64,000 nt of DNA from Zonotrichia leucophrys gambelii (GCF_028769735.1 NC_088188.1:4673001-4737000); one strand, 5' to 3'. Counted from the stretch's first letter, positions 1-14,803 are shown. Notes: generated by a model not told the origin, from the sequence alone. Program-made: numbers and translations.

Positions 1-3000
1 TGGAGCAGGAATGCAGCATTTAAAATAATGCACGTTTCCTTGAGTAGTTATTTTGTAATTTTGGTAGGGGTTTGTGAGCTTATTCTAAATATGACGGCAA
101 GGGGAATTCATGAAACGTATCGAAGCAGATGAAAGTATTTTAGCTATTATCAACTGTACTCTGTAGCTGCTTTTTGTGCAGAATAACTGAATTCCTAACT
201 TGATATTGAAAGGGACAACTGTAGTACTCCCCACAGGGAGGAGGTGCTCGCTCCCTGGTGTCTGCAAGCACAGTCTGCTCTTATTTCTGTGTCTGGAGCA
301 CCACTGCATGTAGTGGAGGAGTTCTAGCCCTAAAGGTACACATATGGATCTTCGAGTTCTCTGGAAAGCCAAAGCTATTGGGGCTTCCTGCACTCCTTGT
401 TATCACTCTGCAGCATCTGGCTCGTGGTCAGCTGTTTCATGTTACTGACTTCTACATTTGTTTCTGAAGAAATTAGCACAGCTTCCTTCAAATGCTACAT
501 TCTGCAGTGGTTTTGGTTTTGATTGGAACATCTCGTTGTTCATCTTGAAATCAAAGTCATTTATGGAAGCTGCAGAATTTTAATGTTCCTCAGACTCAAA
601 AGCATTTGTTTAACCACCACCAGACAAGGAGATGAATAAGAGAGACTGTCTGCTCTTGATTTAGTGGGACCAGATTTTTAGAAGGGCTCAGCAACCCGTG
701 TCTGTCTTCAACACACTTAAAACTCCTTTGGACAGCCTGGGTGTTTATTAGTGCTTAAATGAGAATGACTCTCATGAAAACCATGCCCTTAGTGAACTGG
801 GCAGTTAATACACACTATATATTTCTATATTTCCATCTGAAGGAGGGGATTTATTCATAACTTCAACCTGCAATTTAAAAGCAGCTTTTGGGTCTCATTA
901 TTTCTGCACTGGTTTTATTGTTCACCCAGAAGGCCCATCTGCACCACTGCTGAGCTGTGAGCTGTGTTCAGGAATTGCTGCCTCCTACAAAATGATATGC
1001 AGGGTAAAAACAAAGAGACAGGATCTTCTTAGGTAACTTTTGTTTAAGCCCTACACAGAGAACAGAATAGATTAAAGCAGTGGGAAAAGAAGAGATCAAG
1101 CCTTGTGATGTGGCATAGGTGCTCCTTCCAGCCAACCGCACTTCATTTCTCTCCTCTGCTGCTTCCAAGTGGTTTTCTAGGATACCCCTGAGCAGAACTC
1201 ATTGTAATAACTGGAGGAAATAAATTAATGGAGAATTACCGCAAGGTTCATCTAAGAGAAGTTTTGATAAACAACACTTCCAGGCTGAGATATTCAGCAC
1301 AGCCTGAGGAATGTGGACTTTCCCACTCCCGTCGCAGCCAGCGGTGCCTCTGAGCCGAGCTGGGAAGTGGCTGCCACAACCACCAAAAGCAATCCTACAT
1401 TTCAGGTGCACTCAGAGATCAAGAAGTGCCCTTAGACTGAACAGTTCTGACAAGGCAAGAGGTGAAACAAAAAGCATCTGACCCACCCAGCTGGCAGCAG
1501 TGCCAGGCTCAGGCTCAGCCAGCAAACTGCAATCTCTGCACTCCCAGTCTCTGTTGAGAAAATTGTGCAATCCTCAGATGGAGGAGACAGAAAAAGGCAC
1601 AACAGGGGAATCACAGCCCAAATGCCACCCGAGATACAGAGAGATGGCCCACACATGTGTAAACCAGAACAAAAAGCTTATAAAAATCTGGGCGAATTAA
1701 ATATTATCATATTGCTTCTGCATGGATTCTCCCCAGGCAGAATCCCCTCTTGGCAAAGGGATGGCTCATCCCTGAGCATTACATTATTTAAGTCTTTTCC
1801 AGACCAAGATTTAGGCAGACCTTAATTGGTGCTGCTCTTTAGGCTGGCTGGCTGTATGGACAAAACCTTTCCCACTTGAAATTATTTTGAAACCACCACT
1901 GACACCTCTGCAGCCACAGGTACACCTGGTACTTCAGTATTTAAAAAAAGCAACACACACACCCCTGGCACTCTGAACCCAGCTTCTACCTCATTTGTAC
2001 CCATATGATGCTGGTGAAGTCATCATGATTGCATGGGATAAACGAAGGTTGACGTTGGCCTGTTTAAATTAGGATTTTTTTTTTTTTAAACCTGTATATT
2101 CTTCCCATTGCTAAATCTTTTACAGAGGCTACTAAGGCAGAGAGCTGCTGAGCTAATCCTCTTTGACTCCCTGCCATCCTGGCAGGTACAGCAAAGCCTA
2201 AGGTAAAGTGGAGCATCAAAAGGAAAATTAATGTCTTCTAACAGCAATTAGAGGAAATTATTTAGATATAAATCTTGTTTTATATCTTCTCATACTTGTT
2301 TTTCAATCTTTCCCCTTTGATTTTTTTTTCCTTTCAGGCTTTTCAGAAAGAAACATTTAAAATCCATCCTGTAAACCAGTGGCATAATTAGCTGCATGTT
2401 ACACCTGGTATTTTACTCTTCTACAGAGTAATTCCTTTGAGCTTTCTTTTTTACTAAGCCCCGAGGTCTCCTGAAACTGAATCTACTTGTTCTCTCATCT
2501 GCTGGCTGACAGGATCCAAAACCCGGGCAGGAACTGCAAGGTGCCCTCCTGCCACCCCTTCTGCAGCTCCCAGCCATGGCAGAGGGTGACCAGGGGTGCC
2601 AGGTGTGCCCAGGCCTCCCAGGGCAGGTAAATTCACCTCCTGGTTGCCAGCACTTGGCCTGTGCCACGGAGCAAAGCATGTAACCTAATTGTGCTCTGAT
2701 AACATCAAACAAAGTCTCTCTGATCCAGCTCCTGGCACGAAGCCACCTTATCTGGGGTCTGATCTGACAAGGCTGCCGATTGATCAAATCATTATCTGCT
2801 GCTGTAGGTGTATCATCCAACACCAGCCAAATTCCTCCAGTTGCTGCTTCTCTTTTCCAGGGAGGATACAGGGCTGGGACTGGCACCTTCCCCATGGAGA
2901 TCACCCAGGGCAGGCCCTGCTTTCTGCTTCCCCAAAAGGGTTGCTGTGCCCACAGTGCTATCACAGAAAATATGCAAAGAGAAGAGAGAAAAACAGTTAT

Positions 3001-4176
3001 CTCTTCTCAGCACCGAAATCTCCATTTCCAGGGACAGCCCTGTGCAAACCCAGGGCGCTGGGAATGTTTCTCTGTCTGCTCTGGGGTACCCTGACCCCCA
3101 GGGGAGCTCTGACTCTGACCCTCATTCATGGAGAAAGTTTCCTAGACTCCAGAATAGACTAGAATCCAAAACAGTGTAAAATAGATTAGAATCACTTAGT
3201 GAGAAATTGAGGTTTTGGGATTTTTAGCATGTTGTGGATGGAAGCAAGATGGAGGGCACAGGGTGTCATCCTGGGTTTCTTCTTCATGCTTCTTCTTCCT
3301 TCTTCTCCATGGGTTTGGGTTTTCTGCTCAATTTTGTAATCCAGCAGAAAAGTCACATTGTGGGCTCTTTGGGATCAGTTATTGGGTTAAAAGGGAAAAT
3401 AATCCAGGTGTCAGTTCTTAATTGGATAGTTTAGTCTTAAAAGACCTTGTAACAAGAGATTGTTGGCCATTTTGTGCCTTCTAATGAAAAGCTGCCACAC
3501 TCACAGTAGTGAGAGTGTTTCACTGATAAGAAATAAAAAAAACACCTGAGTCTGAACATGAACTGCCATCCCAAATGCCTTCAATCCAGACCCAGAAAAA
3601 CCAGCAACTGGGACCCCCACACAGCCCAGCACAGCTAAACCTGCCAACCCTTCCAGCTTTGCCACGTCCTCCCAGTCTGGCTCATGTTGTGCAGAAAATG
3701 GCACTGGGCCTTTTGGGCCCTGTTTCCACTTCCCTGTTACTCCTCACAGGATGACTTGTTGGTAAAAAATCTCAGCTATTTGTACCTCTGCAAACCTAAT
3801 CTCCATCCACATGAGCTCTCCCTGGAAATGCATCCCTGTTACTGCCCACAGAGGACAAGGCCCAGCTTTTACCTTTCCCTCATAAAGCACCAGGCTCCTT
3901 ATATTCTGCAAACAATCTGAGAAGGAGATTTCCCTCTGAGCACGAACACACAGTTACTCCTGCTTTTGAGAAGGCTGAATTGGACTTTTGTCTGGAGCTA
4001 CACCTGAGGTGAGCCAGCCTGGAGGGCTGAAGGTACCCAAGGCAGACAGGAGCAAGGCCCACACAAACTGCAGATCCAACCAGGCCACTCTTCATTCATT
4101 TTGGCCAGCTTTGCTTTGGTTCCCTTCCAAAGAGGGCGAGTAGAGCAATTCTCAGAGAAAAATTAAAGGAAGCAGT
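1..4176. other. Intergenic, no gene recognised
   Basis: Single-copy-looking sequence. Short open frames are present on both strands but lack known motifs, splice context or domain content. A T-run lies near 2076-2088. Confidence 0.7.
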
Positions 4177-4260
4177 CACAGAACCATAGAATGTCCTGAG
4201 TTACAAGGGACTACTGAAGTCCAATTCCAGTCAACCACACTGCAAAACTCTGCAGACACC
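4177..4260 (-). mobile_element. CR1 LINE 3'-end fragment
   Basis: On the plus strand this reads CACAGAACCATAGAATGTCC followed by a diverged copy of the 'ctggaagggacc...agtccaa' stretch. That is the reverse of the terminal part of avian CR1. It is short and decayed; the inner boundary is approximate. Confidence 0.65.
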
Positions 4261-7200
4261 TCTCGGCACTAAGCTTCTGGTGAAACCTTTCCATTTGTGA
4301 CACATCCCATCTCATCAGTCCCCAAGGAATGAAGATAACACAGGTGGAGGTTTCTCCCAAGAACAAGCCTTCTCCTCCTTTTGTAACCTTCAATCTCAGA
4401 GTTACAGAAAGGCCTTGGCAGGGCCAGGAGATGCTGAACCCATTTTAGCACCACTGATTCAGGTCAGCATTTCATCTGGCCACCTCGTGGCACTTCCCAG
4501 AGTCCTATTTCAAAGTAAGCTATCCAAGGTAATTTATGTGGTTTATATGCTTTATTTTATCCACATAAATCATGAAACAAAGTCCATAGGGAACAGGCAC
4601 TCTATACTTATCATAATATGTAACTTAGTTCCCCAGAGACTGAGTATGTACAGAACAGCTAATAAATGGTTCAAAAAAAACCCTAGGTCATTAAATCTTG
4701 TTTTATATCTTCTTGTTTCCATCAAAGTATGCAGGAGTGGAAATTCTCTTTCTAAGACAGGCTCCTACTTTTCAGCCAACTGGGAATAGAGCCAGCTGAA
4801 AAGAGAGAACCCCACATACAGCACTGACAGCTGTGCACAAAATTCATGAGCTCAAGAGACAGACTGCTGCAGAGACAGGTGTCCGAGATCTAAGTTTAGC
4901 TTTGGAAGATTAAAACAGTATCTACTAAGAATGCATTTATTCTAATCCTCTCTGTGCTAGAAACTACACATGCATCACTGATGTACACATCCTGGAAACA
5001 TCCTAGACACGTCTTTCTTGTGCAGGATTCGAGCCCATTGTGCTCAGGGATAAAACAGGCCCACAGAAATGCACAGCCCAGCAGAGGGATGTTCCTGCTG
5101 TCTGAGGATCCATGGAGGGCACACAGAGGTGGGCTCCAGGCTCTGCCCACCCTGGCAGAGAGCAGCCCCACCCCAGATGTTCCCAACACAGCCAGGATGT
5201 CTCATGTAAATCAGAGCTCGGAGGCAGATCAGGTGTGGCTCTTGCAAGACAAATGTGCTTGGGAATTATGTATGATTCCATGTTTAGCTGCTCCTGGTAC
5301 AAATCCAGAGTAATTCTTTTGATCTTAAGGCAGCACTGCTCTAAATACACATTAAATGGAGGAATGTACCCACTGTCCTCACAAGAGCCAAAGGGACAGG
5401 AGGATTTGGCTGCGGCACCTCTCCAGTGGAGTTACAGGTTGGAGGGAGGCTCTTCCCCTTACTGGGTGAAGAATCCACTTCCTTGTGACAACCACAGACA
5501 GAGCAGAGCAGATTTTGATGCCTTAAGCTTGTAGTCCCTAAATTAGAGACAGCCTGGGAAGGCAGGAGATCCAGGTTTTCACAAGAAACAAAGGATGAAT
5601 CACATATTTAGCATCATGTGATATAGTGCAGTTGCATTTATAATTGTCTATCAATACAGGTAGAAATTATCATGTTAATACAAAGAACTTGATAATTTGG
5701 GTGACATTAGATTCATAAAGTTAACAACAAGACAGGCTCAATAAACTTCACATCCTTCACTCAGTAAAGTACAGGCTCACCTTTGGGACACTACAGAGCA
5801 AAATTCCTGGGTTCATAATAAAAGATTTACAGATTTTTTTCCCCTCAGAACATATTGAACCATACTGGAATTTTTAGAACTATTATCTATCCCAGAGAAA
5901 CAAAATTAACAGAGGGCAGGGTATTTTAAAAGGGCAGACTCTTTATCATCTGTCATTTCCACAGATTCAAGAAAGCTCCCCAGTTTTGTTCTGGGGAGAA
6001 TAGAATTTCACATTCATGAAAATTTGCAAATACTTGTTTAATTCAGCACTTTCACAGGAAGACAAGATATCACTGCTGAGATCTCATGGCAAAGCTGCTC
6101 CTAAGGCTATCACAGAGATTACTGTGCTGGCGCCAAGCAGTACAAAATTATCATCCATGGCTGGGGCTGCCATGCAATTCCTGCAAGCAGCAGTAATCCC
6201 TGTCCTTGCATCACCACCCCAGCCAGCAGGAGGTCATGTGATGGGTGCTCCAGACGATCTGGGGGAGGACAGGAGCAGGGAGGATGTTTTTAATTTATGT
6301 ATTTAACATATCTGTAATGGGCACCTGAGAACTGGAGCTGGGGAGTAACTTTTCTGCAGCCTCTGGGAAAAGCTCTGTGGGGAATTGGCTGGGCAGAGAG
6401 AGGATGTGGAGGTGAGGAGCAGGGCACAGCTTCAGCAGGAGCTCAACCAGCCCAGGGGTGGCCACAGCCACACAGCTGCAGTTTGTAATTCTGAAAACCC
6501 CCCACAGCAGGCAGAGAAACCTCTGCTCATTGGGGAAAACTCCCCAAACCCACTGTACCCATCACCCAAGGCTGGGGCAGGTTTTCCCATCACTCTAGCA
6601 TCACAAACACCTAGGAAATAATAATAATAATGGTAAAAATAATAATGAGAATAATTCCTGCAAACCCTCCCATGCAGTAGGGAAGCAGTGGCTGTCCCTG
6701 CAGTGCAGAGGGACATGAGGGCACAGACTGAGCATTTTTCCTCAGAATTCCCCATAAAATGTGGCAGACTTCCAGCATGTGGTGCTTTCACAGCAGGATC
6801 AGCTTTCCATGCTGCAGACTGGTTAGGAGGGGGAGCAGTGGGAGCTCCATGGGCTGTCCTCAAAGCCTCCTCCTTGGGCTCTCCCACGAGCACACGGCAA
6901 CGACTCCCAGTTAACAACTCATCACAAAATGGAAAAGCAGCTTCCCCTCCCCTCTGCTTTCAGGGCAGCTCATGTGTGAACTGTTTAACTTTGCTGGCTC
7001 CTCAGGGCTGGGCCTTTGGGGTTTCCTCTGTGGATTCCTGCCTTAACGTAATAGGAGACACCAAGAAAAAAGAATAAAAAAACGTCATTCCAGCACTGAT
7101 ATTAATGAACATCCCTTGGGTTTCTGACAACACAAGGGTTTTGGCCTTATTGAGATTCCGTGGCAATTCACAGCTGTTCCTCTCTCCTGGGACCCCAGAC

Positions 7201-8389
7201 CCTCCCAAACCCACACACACAGGAGGGGTCTCACACCCCACAGCAGTGAGACCCTTCAAGGAAGGATTCCTTCAGGATTCTGAGGTTAAAGCTTCAGGGG
7301 AAGAAGCACTAATTTGTATTTGAAATGGAGAAAACAGCCTGGGTGGTGAATCCAACAGCTCTGTCCCAGAGTTAAACCCTAAGAGTTTTCTTTCCAGGGC
7401 TTGGGGACACCTTCACCATCCTGCTCCACCCAGCCCAGGCCAACAGAGGAAACAGGACCCTAGCAAGCCACCAGGCCCATTCTTTTCTCCTCCTAACATA
7501 TTACAAGGCCACTAAATGAAAAGGAATGCTCTTTAATTCTTCAGCTTCCAACCCTTCCCAAGCACCCCCTTCTTTATGGACTCCAAACCAGTTTGACAGT
7601 ACACGGTTATTTGGTGTACGTGTGAGTTTTGGAGCAATATTTAACAACTAAATTAGATGTGTGCATAAAACACACAAGGCTGCCTGGATATTAGGTGGTG
7701 TCTTGTTATATAAAGGCAAGAACAAAGACCTTTACATTGCAGCAGGCAGGAGCAGCCCAGGTTTGTGCCCAGGTTCACTGCTGGGAAGTGAACTAATAGC
7801 TCTGGTGTTTGAGGCACCATTATTCATGGCTTTTGCATTAAGCCATTCCCATTCTTTTAAATTCCTTTTTAGGCTGCCCCTATTATGTTTAATCCCTGCC
7901 ATTTCCGAGGCCCCTGTGGCAGTGCTGGTGTGGTGGAGGCTCCGCTCCTGGGATCCCCATCCCTCAGCACAGATCAGCTCGGTGTCCTGGGCTCCCCCTG
8001 GCCAGAGGCCAGTGCCCTTCAAACCCATCTGCACACGGCCTAATCAGAGCTGTGGTCGGCTCTGCATCCTCAATTTGTTGAGTCACATCAATTTGCTGAG
8101 TTTCCTCTCCCTTTAGAAAAACACACAAGTGCCGTTTTCTAAACGTATTAACTCTCTTCAGGCTATTTTGTTGTGTAAACAGAAAGACAAGTGACTGGGC
8201 ATTGCAGGCGAGAAACTGATGCTCACTGTAGCCTGAATTCTTTGCAACTTCACTGGATTTGTTACATCACTTTAATGTATCTTTTGTTTCATGATGCCAT
8301 CTTGAGAATTATGCGGCACCCTTTTTCTTAGACAACTCCAGCTTAATTACAGCTGGGAAAAAAACCTGTTACACTGTTGGGGGAGGATG
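4261..8389. other. Intergenic, no gene recognised
   Basis: Apart from the (AAT)n tract I see no repeat, RNA gene or exon with recognisable protein content. Confidence 0.7.
6616..6655. repeat. (AAT)n microsatellite
   Basis: About 40 bases of interrupted AAT triplets on the plus strand. Confidence 0.85.
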
Positions 8390-8395
8390 CTCTCC

Positions 8396-8776
8396 TGTCA
8401 CAGACATCTTTTCATGAAAAATCCTTTCCTTAGGATTTTTACTCCTAAGAAGCTGAGAGGCCTCAGGAGCAAAATGCAAACAATGATTATCTGCTGCTGT
8501 GGAATGCAACAGGTGCATCTGTGATTGGTCTCATGTGCTTGTTTGTAATTAATGGCCAATCACAGTCAGCTGGCTTGGACTCTCTGTCTGAGACAGAAGC
8601 TTTTGTTATCATTCTTTTCTATTCTTAGCCAGCCTTCTAATGAAATCCTTTCTTCTATTCTTTTAGTATAGTTTTAATGTAATATATATCATAAAATAAT
8701 AAATCAAGCCTTCTGAAACATGGAGCCAGATCCTCGTCTCTTCCCCAATCCAAGAACCCCTGTGAACACCGCCACA
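8396..8776 (+). mobile_element. Solo LTR, family A copy 1 (ERVK-like endogenous retrovirus)
   Basis: 381 bases, starting TGTCACAG and ending GCCACA. Flanks CTCTCC (8390-8395) and CCCTCC (8777-8782) form a 6-base target duplication with one mismatch. It contains two opposed CCAAT-type motifs (GATTGG; GGCCAATCA) and an AATAAA at 8698-8703. It is alignable over its full length with 14804-15185 and 20659-21020. Six-base duplications point to an ERVK/betaretrovirus-like integrase. No internal viral genes are adjacent, so this is a solo LTR. I recall this family as abundant in passerines. Confidence 0.88.
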
Positions 8777-8782
8777 CCCTCC

Positions 8783-11700
8783 AGTTAAACAGAAAGTGTT
8801 TCACATCTTCATCCATGCTCAGTGACCCTCCCCAGCGCCCAAAATGCCAATGGAATTAACCCTGAGGATGCCAAAGCCACAAATTGCCACCAAGACCTTG
8901 GAACCTTTGCTCAGAGCCCTCCCCTCTGCTGCCAGTCCCACAGCCTGGTGTTCTGAGCCACATCTGGGGCCAGCACAGGCACAGCAGCCAGCCCACAGCA
9001 ATCCCACCATTCCTGCTCCTCCCCAGCTCTGCTGCTCCCTCCTGCCCACGGGAAAGGCAGCCTGGCCTCAAAACAAGTCCCAGGAGGGCCCAACTTGCAA
9101 ATGAGGAGGGCAACAGAACTGGCTTGGCTGCAGGCTGCAAGAAACAACAGACAGACTGCTCAAGGTGACTTCAAGGTCAACATCAAGCTGCTGTTGATAT
9201 TCCCTTCCTCTTGGATTTTTTACTGGTATCTCCCATCAGCCTCTCCCCATCACTTCTGGGAAGTGCAATCATCTTGGTGGCTCCTGTCCTCCCCAGATCT
9301 GCTTTTGGATGGGGCTCTGTGCACTGTTATGCTCTGTGCACTAACAGTGCTTCATAAAACAGGATTATTCCTAGGCTGCCTCTTTGCAGGGTGTTTTCCA
9401 TGCCACCATGCACAGCTTATACCAAGGTAAAGATTTTCAGCTTTCTTCTCATTGTACAGTAAAAAACTAAAGCCCAATATTGGTTCCCTTTTGTGTTACA
9501 AGATCACAACCAAGCTGCCAATCATCTGGCCAAGGGGGTTATGCAAGAGTCAGGTTTACTGTAAAGTTGTACAAATTTTATAGGACCACAAACACTTTAA
9601 CTACCATGATGCTTAAAACTCAAGAGCATTTGGAGAACAAGGGGAGTTATTCAGGCTCCACACCATTTTGGCTGCATGTTTTCCAGGTGTATGATTTCAC
9701 CACATGGAAAAACACAAGCATTGCCAAAGTGAACTCATAAAAACCTTTGATGAGTAAAGTTTGGATAAGCACAAATCATTTGAACCGACAGTTGGTCCAA
9801 TTCTCAAAGGGCTTTGGCAGACATAATATAATTCGTGGTTTCACACACAGACCATTTTTCCCTTCCCTCCTCCCCCCCCAGTCTTCACAAATTCGGAAGA
9901 TGTTGTTCTAGAAGGTGCACTGGGCTGGGTTTGCTCTGTTTTTCTTTTCCCCTGAAGGGTTAGGCACCACACTTGCAACTCAAAGCCATTTGGGGCTGTG
10001 AGTAAGCCAGCAAACAGGTTTTCCAGAACTGTGTTTAGATAGTTGCATGATCTGCCTAATAGACATTAAAAAAAAGAGAGAGAGAGAGAAAAGAAAAATT
10101 AAACTCTGGGTCTCTCACCACCCATTTGCTAGCAGGCACGTAATATAAGGCAAAGGCTTTAACAATCTCTTCCTCTGACACATTGGAACATGTTATTTCA
10201 AGATGTGTGGCGTCATTTAAGGCTGTGCCATGAGATAACAGAGTATTTACATCTCAGGGCTGGGAGCAGGGTTGCTACAGCTTTTAGACATTATTGACAT
10301 AATATTTTCTTTGATAAACAATCTATCAGGAAATTGTCATATTAATAATTGAGGTAATGCCAGGGACTGAGCAATCCTACACAGAGCAGGAGGCAGCTAG
10401 AAATAACATTAGAGAGGACAAGCACAAAGGAGATGAAAATCCTGCTCCAAAAGGATTTTGTTCAGCCCTGCTAGGGAGAAAAGAGTTCATTTCTCACTCC
10501 CACTGTCCTTCTCTATCCACATGGATAGATCCAACAGGCACAGAGCTTCTGTCTCTGTAAACACAAGCAAAATGTGCTTGTTTCCTCCAGAACTGGAGTG
10601 AAACACTTATCTTGTAAATAGAAAATTTTAAATTGACCAGCAATTAGGAAGTTTGGGATATTTGAGCTGTGTTCTGCACTTTGTGATGCAAATGAAAAAT
10701 GGGGAAAGATCAGATGTATAATTTCTATAGCATTCAGTAGACTTCATACACCTCATCTTCAACTAGTCAGCACGTTATCCTCCCCTTGGGTCAACACACT
10801 TCCAGCAAATCAGTAGGGCTTTTTTCCCCCAGCTTTCATTTTTCCACTGTTCAGGAAGAATTTGTAAACTGATATTTGCTATTTGTAACTTCCCAATGCT
10901 CAAGCAAAATCTAAAATATTCAAAATGCCAAAGTAGAAATTTTGGGTGGTCATATAGTGTGTCTCTGTCCCTGTATCAAAGAGAATCAGCAACACACAAG
11001 AGCTTCTTGAAATTAATTCACTCCCTGTGCATGCTTTGCTATATTTCCTTATAAGCCTTTCCAATAAATACTCCTGAAAATTCATGCCTGCAAATTCACT
11101 GGATGGAATAATCAGGGTAAGCACATGCAAAGCAGGAAGCAAACTGAATTACCGTTTTGTTTGCTTTTTTGAAATTTTTACTATTTGCACGATTTGTCCC
11201 AATCCTCCCTCTTTTCACCCCCATGAATCAATCATATTTCCTCCTACAGGAATCCCAGGATGGGACAAGATGTGCAAGACAGAGGCAAACCCCAACCAGA
11301 GGTGTGGACAACAATCTCAAATCCCCATCTTCCACAGCAAGATTGAGTTTTCCCAAGAAACCAAGCTGTGTTTTTCCACAGCAGCACTGCTGTGACAATT
11401 CCAAACATCCCTGTGCTTTTTGGGGTCTCAGGTGTAACGTGCCCATAGAGTGGGGAGGTTGGAAATGAGCTGGGCCTTCCCTGTGCAGGATTTAATCCCA
11501 ACAAAGTCCCCTTGACTCCAGTCAAGGCCCTGGGCTGTGACTTGCAGCCTGTTCAGCTTCCTGGGCTGCTCTGAGGAGCTCAAGCTCACACAAGCCTAAC
11601 ATTGCCCTCACTTTTACAAGCATATTCATGTTTGCTGTCAAACGCATGAGTTACTTTTCTCCAGGCTATTGCAAGAGAGCAACCCGTAATTACTGCAACT

Positions 11701-14700
11701 GCACAAAACGCTTTTTTATTTAGAAATGTGTTTCAAAATGGCTTTGGTGATTATACCATCATTCTCCCCAACCAGAAGAGGCAAACTCTTCTCCTGCTCT
11801 GGATTTGTAGAAGGTTGGTGCATTTTGATTTCCTACAGAATAATATTTCCTCTGCCCTTCCCTTTCCATCCTGATTTTCACCTTTTTTTTTATTCTGTGC
11901 CTTTAGGGGCTCAGTGGAATATTTCCAGACAGGAGGAAGGGTCTCAAAGCACAGCAGAGATGCACATTCAGTAATTTCTGAAGCTTTGCAGCACAAGTTC
12001 TCTGTGGAGAGAGGCTCCAAAGCTCGTTTTGCATGGGGAGCCCTTGGGGAAGGCATTTCCCTGCACGGACTCAGGATGGCACCAGAGCTGGAGCTCTGGA
12101 GCTGGGTTTGCACTTGGACACCCCACAACAGCAGCTTCCAGAAAAGTCTCAGCGTTATTAAATCCTAAACACGACACACACTTCTGATAACCCAACTTTT
12201 ATATGGTTATCTACTCTTGAGTTCTGAACATCTTCCAGAAAAATGTTCTGCCTCTCTCAGGAGAGACCCCAAAGCCTCCAGGTTTCTAGCAGAGAAAAAG
12301 TAGTTCAGGAAGCAGGAATTCAAGTTTCAGCTCATTAGTTTTGTTCATGAAGTCAAATTAATATATAGGTAATATATATTTATGGACTTGTTTATATAGC
12401 AACTTACAAATATGATCTATTAATAGACCTACTTGTTATATAAATTTTAACATGAATTAGAGAAAAATCCCACAGGCCCCCAGTGAGTTATCCTTTCCAG
12501 AGTCCCATGTTTACACTGACTCCAGCTGCTTCTTTGGACATCAGTGAGGACTGTCAATAGGACTTTTCCCACACATGGTATATAATTACAAGCTCAATCC
12601 TTGAGTGACACCAGATTTCACAGATTTAGAAACTACATAAAATCATACTTCTCTAATTAGCTTTTAATCAAGCACCAGCAAGTAAACATTTAAACAGCTG
12701 AGCCCAGAACCCCCTTTTTAGAAAATTTCTTCCACTGACAATTAGTGTTGTAAACTTTTCCTCTTGTCCTTTTGCAAGAAGAAAATATTGTTGTTATGGA
12801 CAACAACTAAAGAATATTTCACCTTTTCATTCCTGGTTCTACAAAGGCAAAAAATTACTCTTTATTTCAGCTTAAAAAAAAAAAATAGGCTGGGCACCAT
12901 TTTTGGGGTTGAAGGCTCATTAATAAGCAACTGGGACCTCATTCCACCACTGGTTAGAAGGTGAAGGATGAAGATGGCCTGGAAATGGTGGTTTGGAGTG
13001 GTCAGGTCTCCTACTCCTCTGCTGCCCCACACTTTGCTAAATATACATTATTATTTATGGAAATCTCTAGCCCAGGTAATTTACAGAAACTCAGCACTGT
13101 TACAGACATGCAGGATCATCACAGAAATCATAAGAAAACCTTGCACAAGGACAAAACATTTTGTTCAACATATCTGAACTGCCCATTTCTTTCAATTTTT
13201 CTTTCTTTGTGTGAAATCCTCAGCCCTCACAGAGCATCCACTGCTTCCCTGGGCTTTGATTCCCCTTACTTATCCCTTTATTCATGAATGAAAGCATCCT
13301 TAGGCAGAAGGTGTTGTCCAGATCAGAAGCAGGCAGAGTTTCTCAGCTCTAACTTTTATCCCAGCCCAAAGAAAACAGGTATATAAATTGCAAATTTATG
13401 TTGGATTTGTCACTTCAGCTGAAAAAATAAAAGTCATCAGCCTGAAAGTGCTTACACATTTTCAAACCGAAATTAATAAATTAATTTCAATTAACAAGAA
13501 AAAAACTGCAGGCACTTTAATGAAAGGAAGCATTATGTATTGAGTCAAACAACATTTGATTCAACCTGAACCAATTCCCCTTTTTGGTCCCTTCACTACT
13601 ATCACCATCCCTCCAGAATCCAAGGAGCTTTTTAAGAAACATTTTCCTTGCAGCTTTTTGGAGCAGACTGCTCTGCCTGTTCATTCCCTGCAGCATTTCA
13701 ATTCCTCACTGCCTCTTCCAAGAAAATTTGTGCCTACCAGTATCAAGACCCCTCTAATTAGGAAACTGGAGGAATTCTTGCTGAAGACAAAAATGTCCTA
13801 TTTGCTGGTAAGATCAGGGACAATCCAACAGATTTTGTTTTATTCTGGGAAATACAAAGCTGCTGTTTAAGGCAGATTTTGTCCATGCCCAGCCTGCTGG
13901 GACAGGAGCTTGTGAACATGCACCCTCCTTAGCCAAAAAGTTTTTGACTTGTTCCATCCAAGAAAATGTTCATTAAAAAAAAAAAACTTAAAAAACATTA
14001 AAAAAAAAATCAGATCCCCCTCAGCTACTGTCACCCAGGGGTCAGAAACTACTTAAAATATATAGATGGATCTGAAGGAGTTTAATGGTCTGTAAGGACA
14101 GACACAGAGCCCCTGCAGCTGGATGTCACAAAAATTAGAGTAGCCACTTTAGGAGGAGATGTGGCAAGAGGGATCCCTTCTCTGATGCTCCCACCAGAGC
14201 TGATTACCTGCCAGATGGACAGGGATGTGCTCAGGGGGGCTGGCTGCAGTCAGAGGGGATGTTCAGCATCCCCTCTCTGTGCTGCTGTCCCCTGCCAGCC
14301 CTTCACCTCTGATCCCACATGAATGCCCAGGCTGAGATGCCCAGCCCTGCCAGGACATGGATCCATTGGCCTTTTTGGCAATGCTCAGGGACATTTCTGC
14401 TCACTGATTTGCTCTCTTAGCAGCTGGGGATTGCTCAGTCTGCTCAGCTGGGCTCTGAACTGCAGCCCTTGAGCACTGAGCCTTCCCTTAGCACTCCCAT
14501 CCTCCTGCAGAGCTATAAATGCAGCCTGTCCTGGTGGGAAGAGCTCCAGATTTGGACACACTACAGAGTGGGACAGGTTTAGGAGGTCTGGCCCACAAGG
14601 AGTGGAGAAGGGGGAGGACTCATTGCTAATGTCCATTCAAAAGCCTTTTTGCCTTGAAATCATGGGGGAAACATGGGCTGTTACTTGTACCCAATGCTCC

Positions 14701-14797
14701 TCCATCCCTCTCCAGCAGAACAGGTTGGGATTGCTTCCTTGGAAAGAGCTGGGAGATGCCAGATCTCCTTTCTGCAGAGCCACCTCTGCAAGAAAAG
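8783..14797. other. Intergenic between two family A LTRs
   Basis: Holds the (GA)n tract near 10080, an AT-rich stretch at 12355-12450 and A-runs near 12870 and 13975-14010. No coding region was recognised. Confidence 0.7.
10069..10097. repeat. A-run plus (GA)n microsatellite
   Basis: A short A-run followed by about eight GA units on the plus strand. Confidence 0.8.
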
Positions 14798-14803
14798 GAG
14801 CCC

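Noticed and set aside
2413..2964. 183-codon minus-strand open frame, and GTPGTPG in an overlapping frame as a possible collagen exon
   Set aside because: Gly-X-Y repeats only three times, with no extended collagen pattern, no splice borders and no match to known protein motifs.
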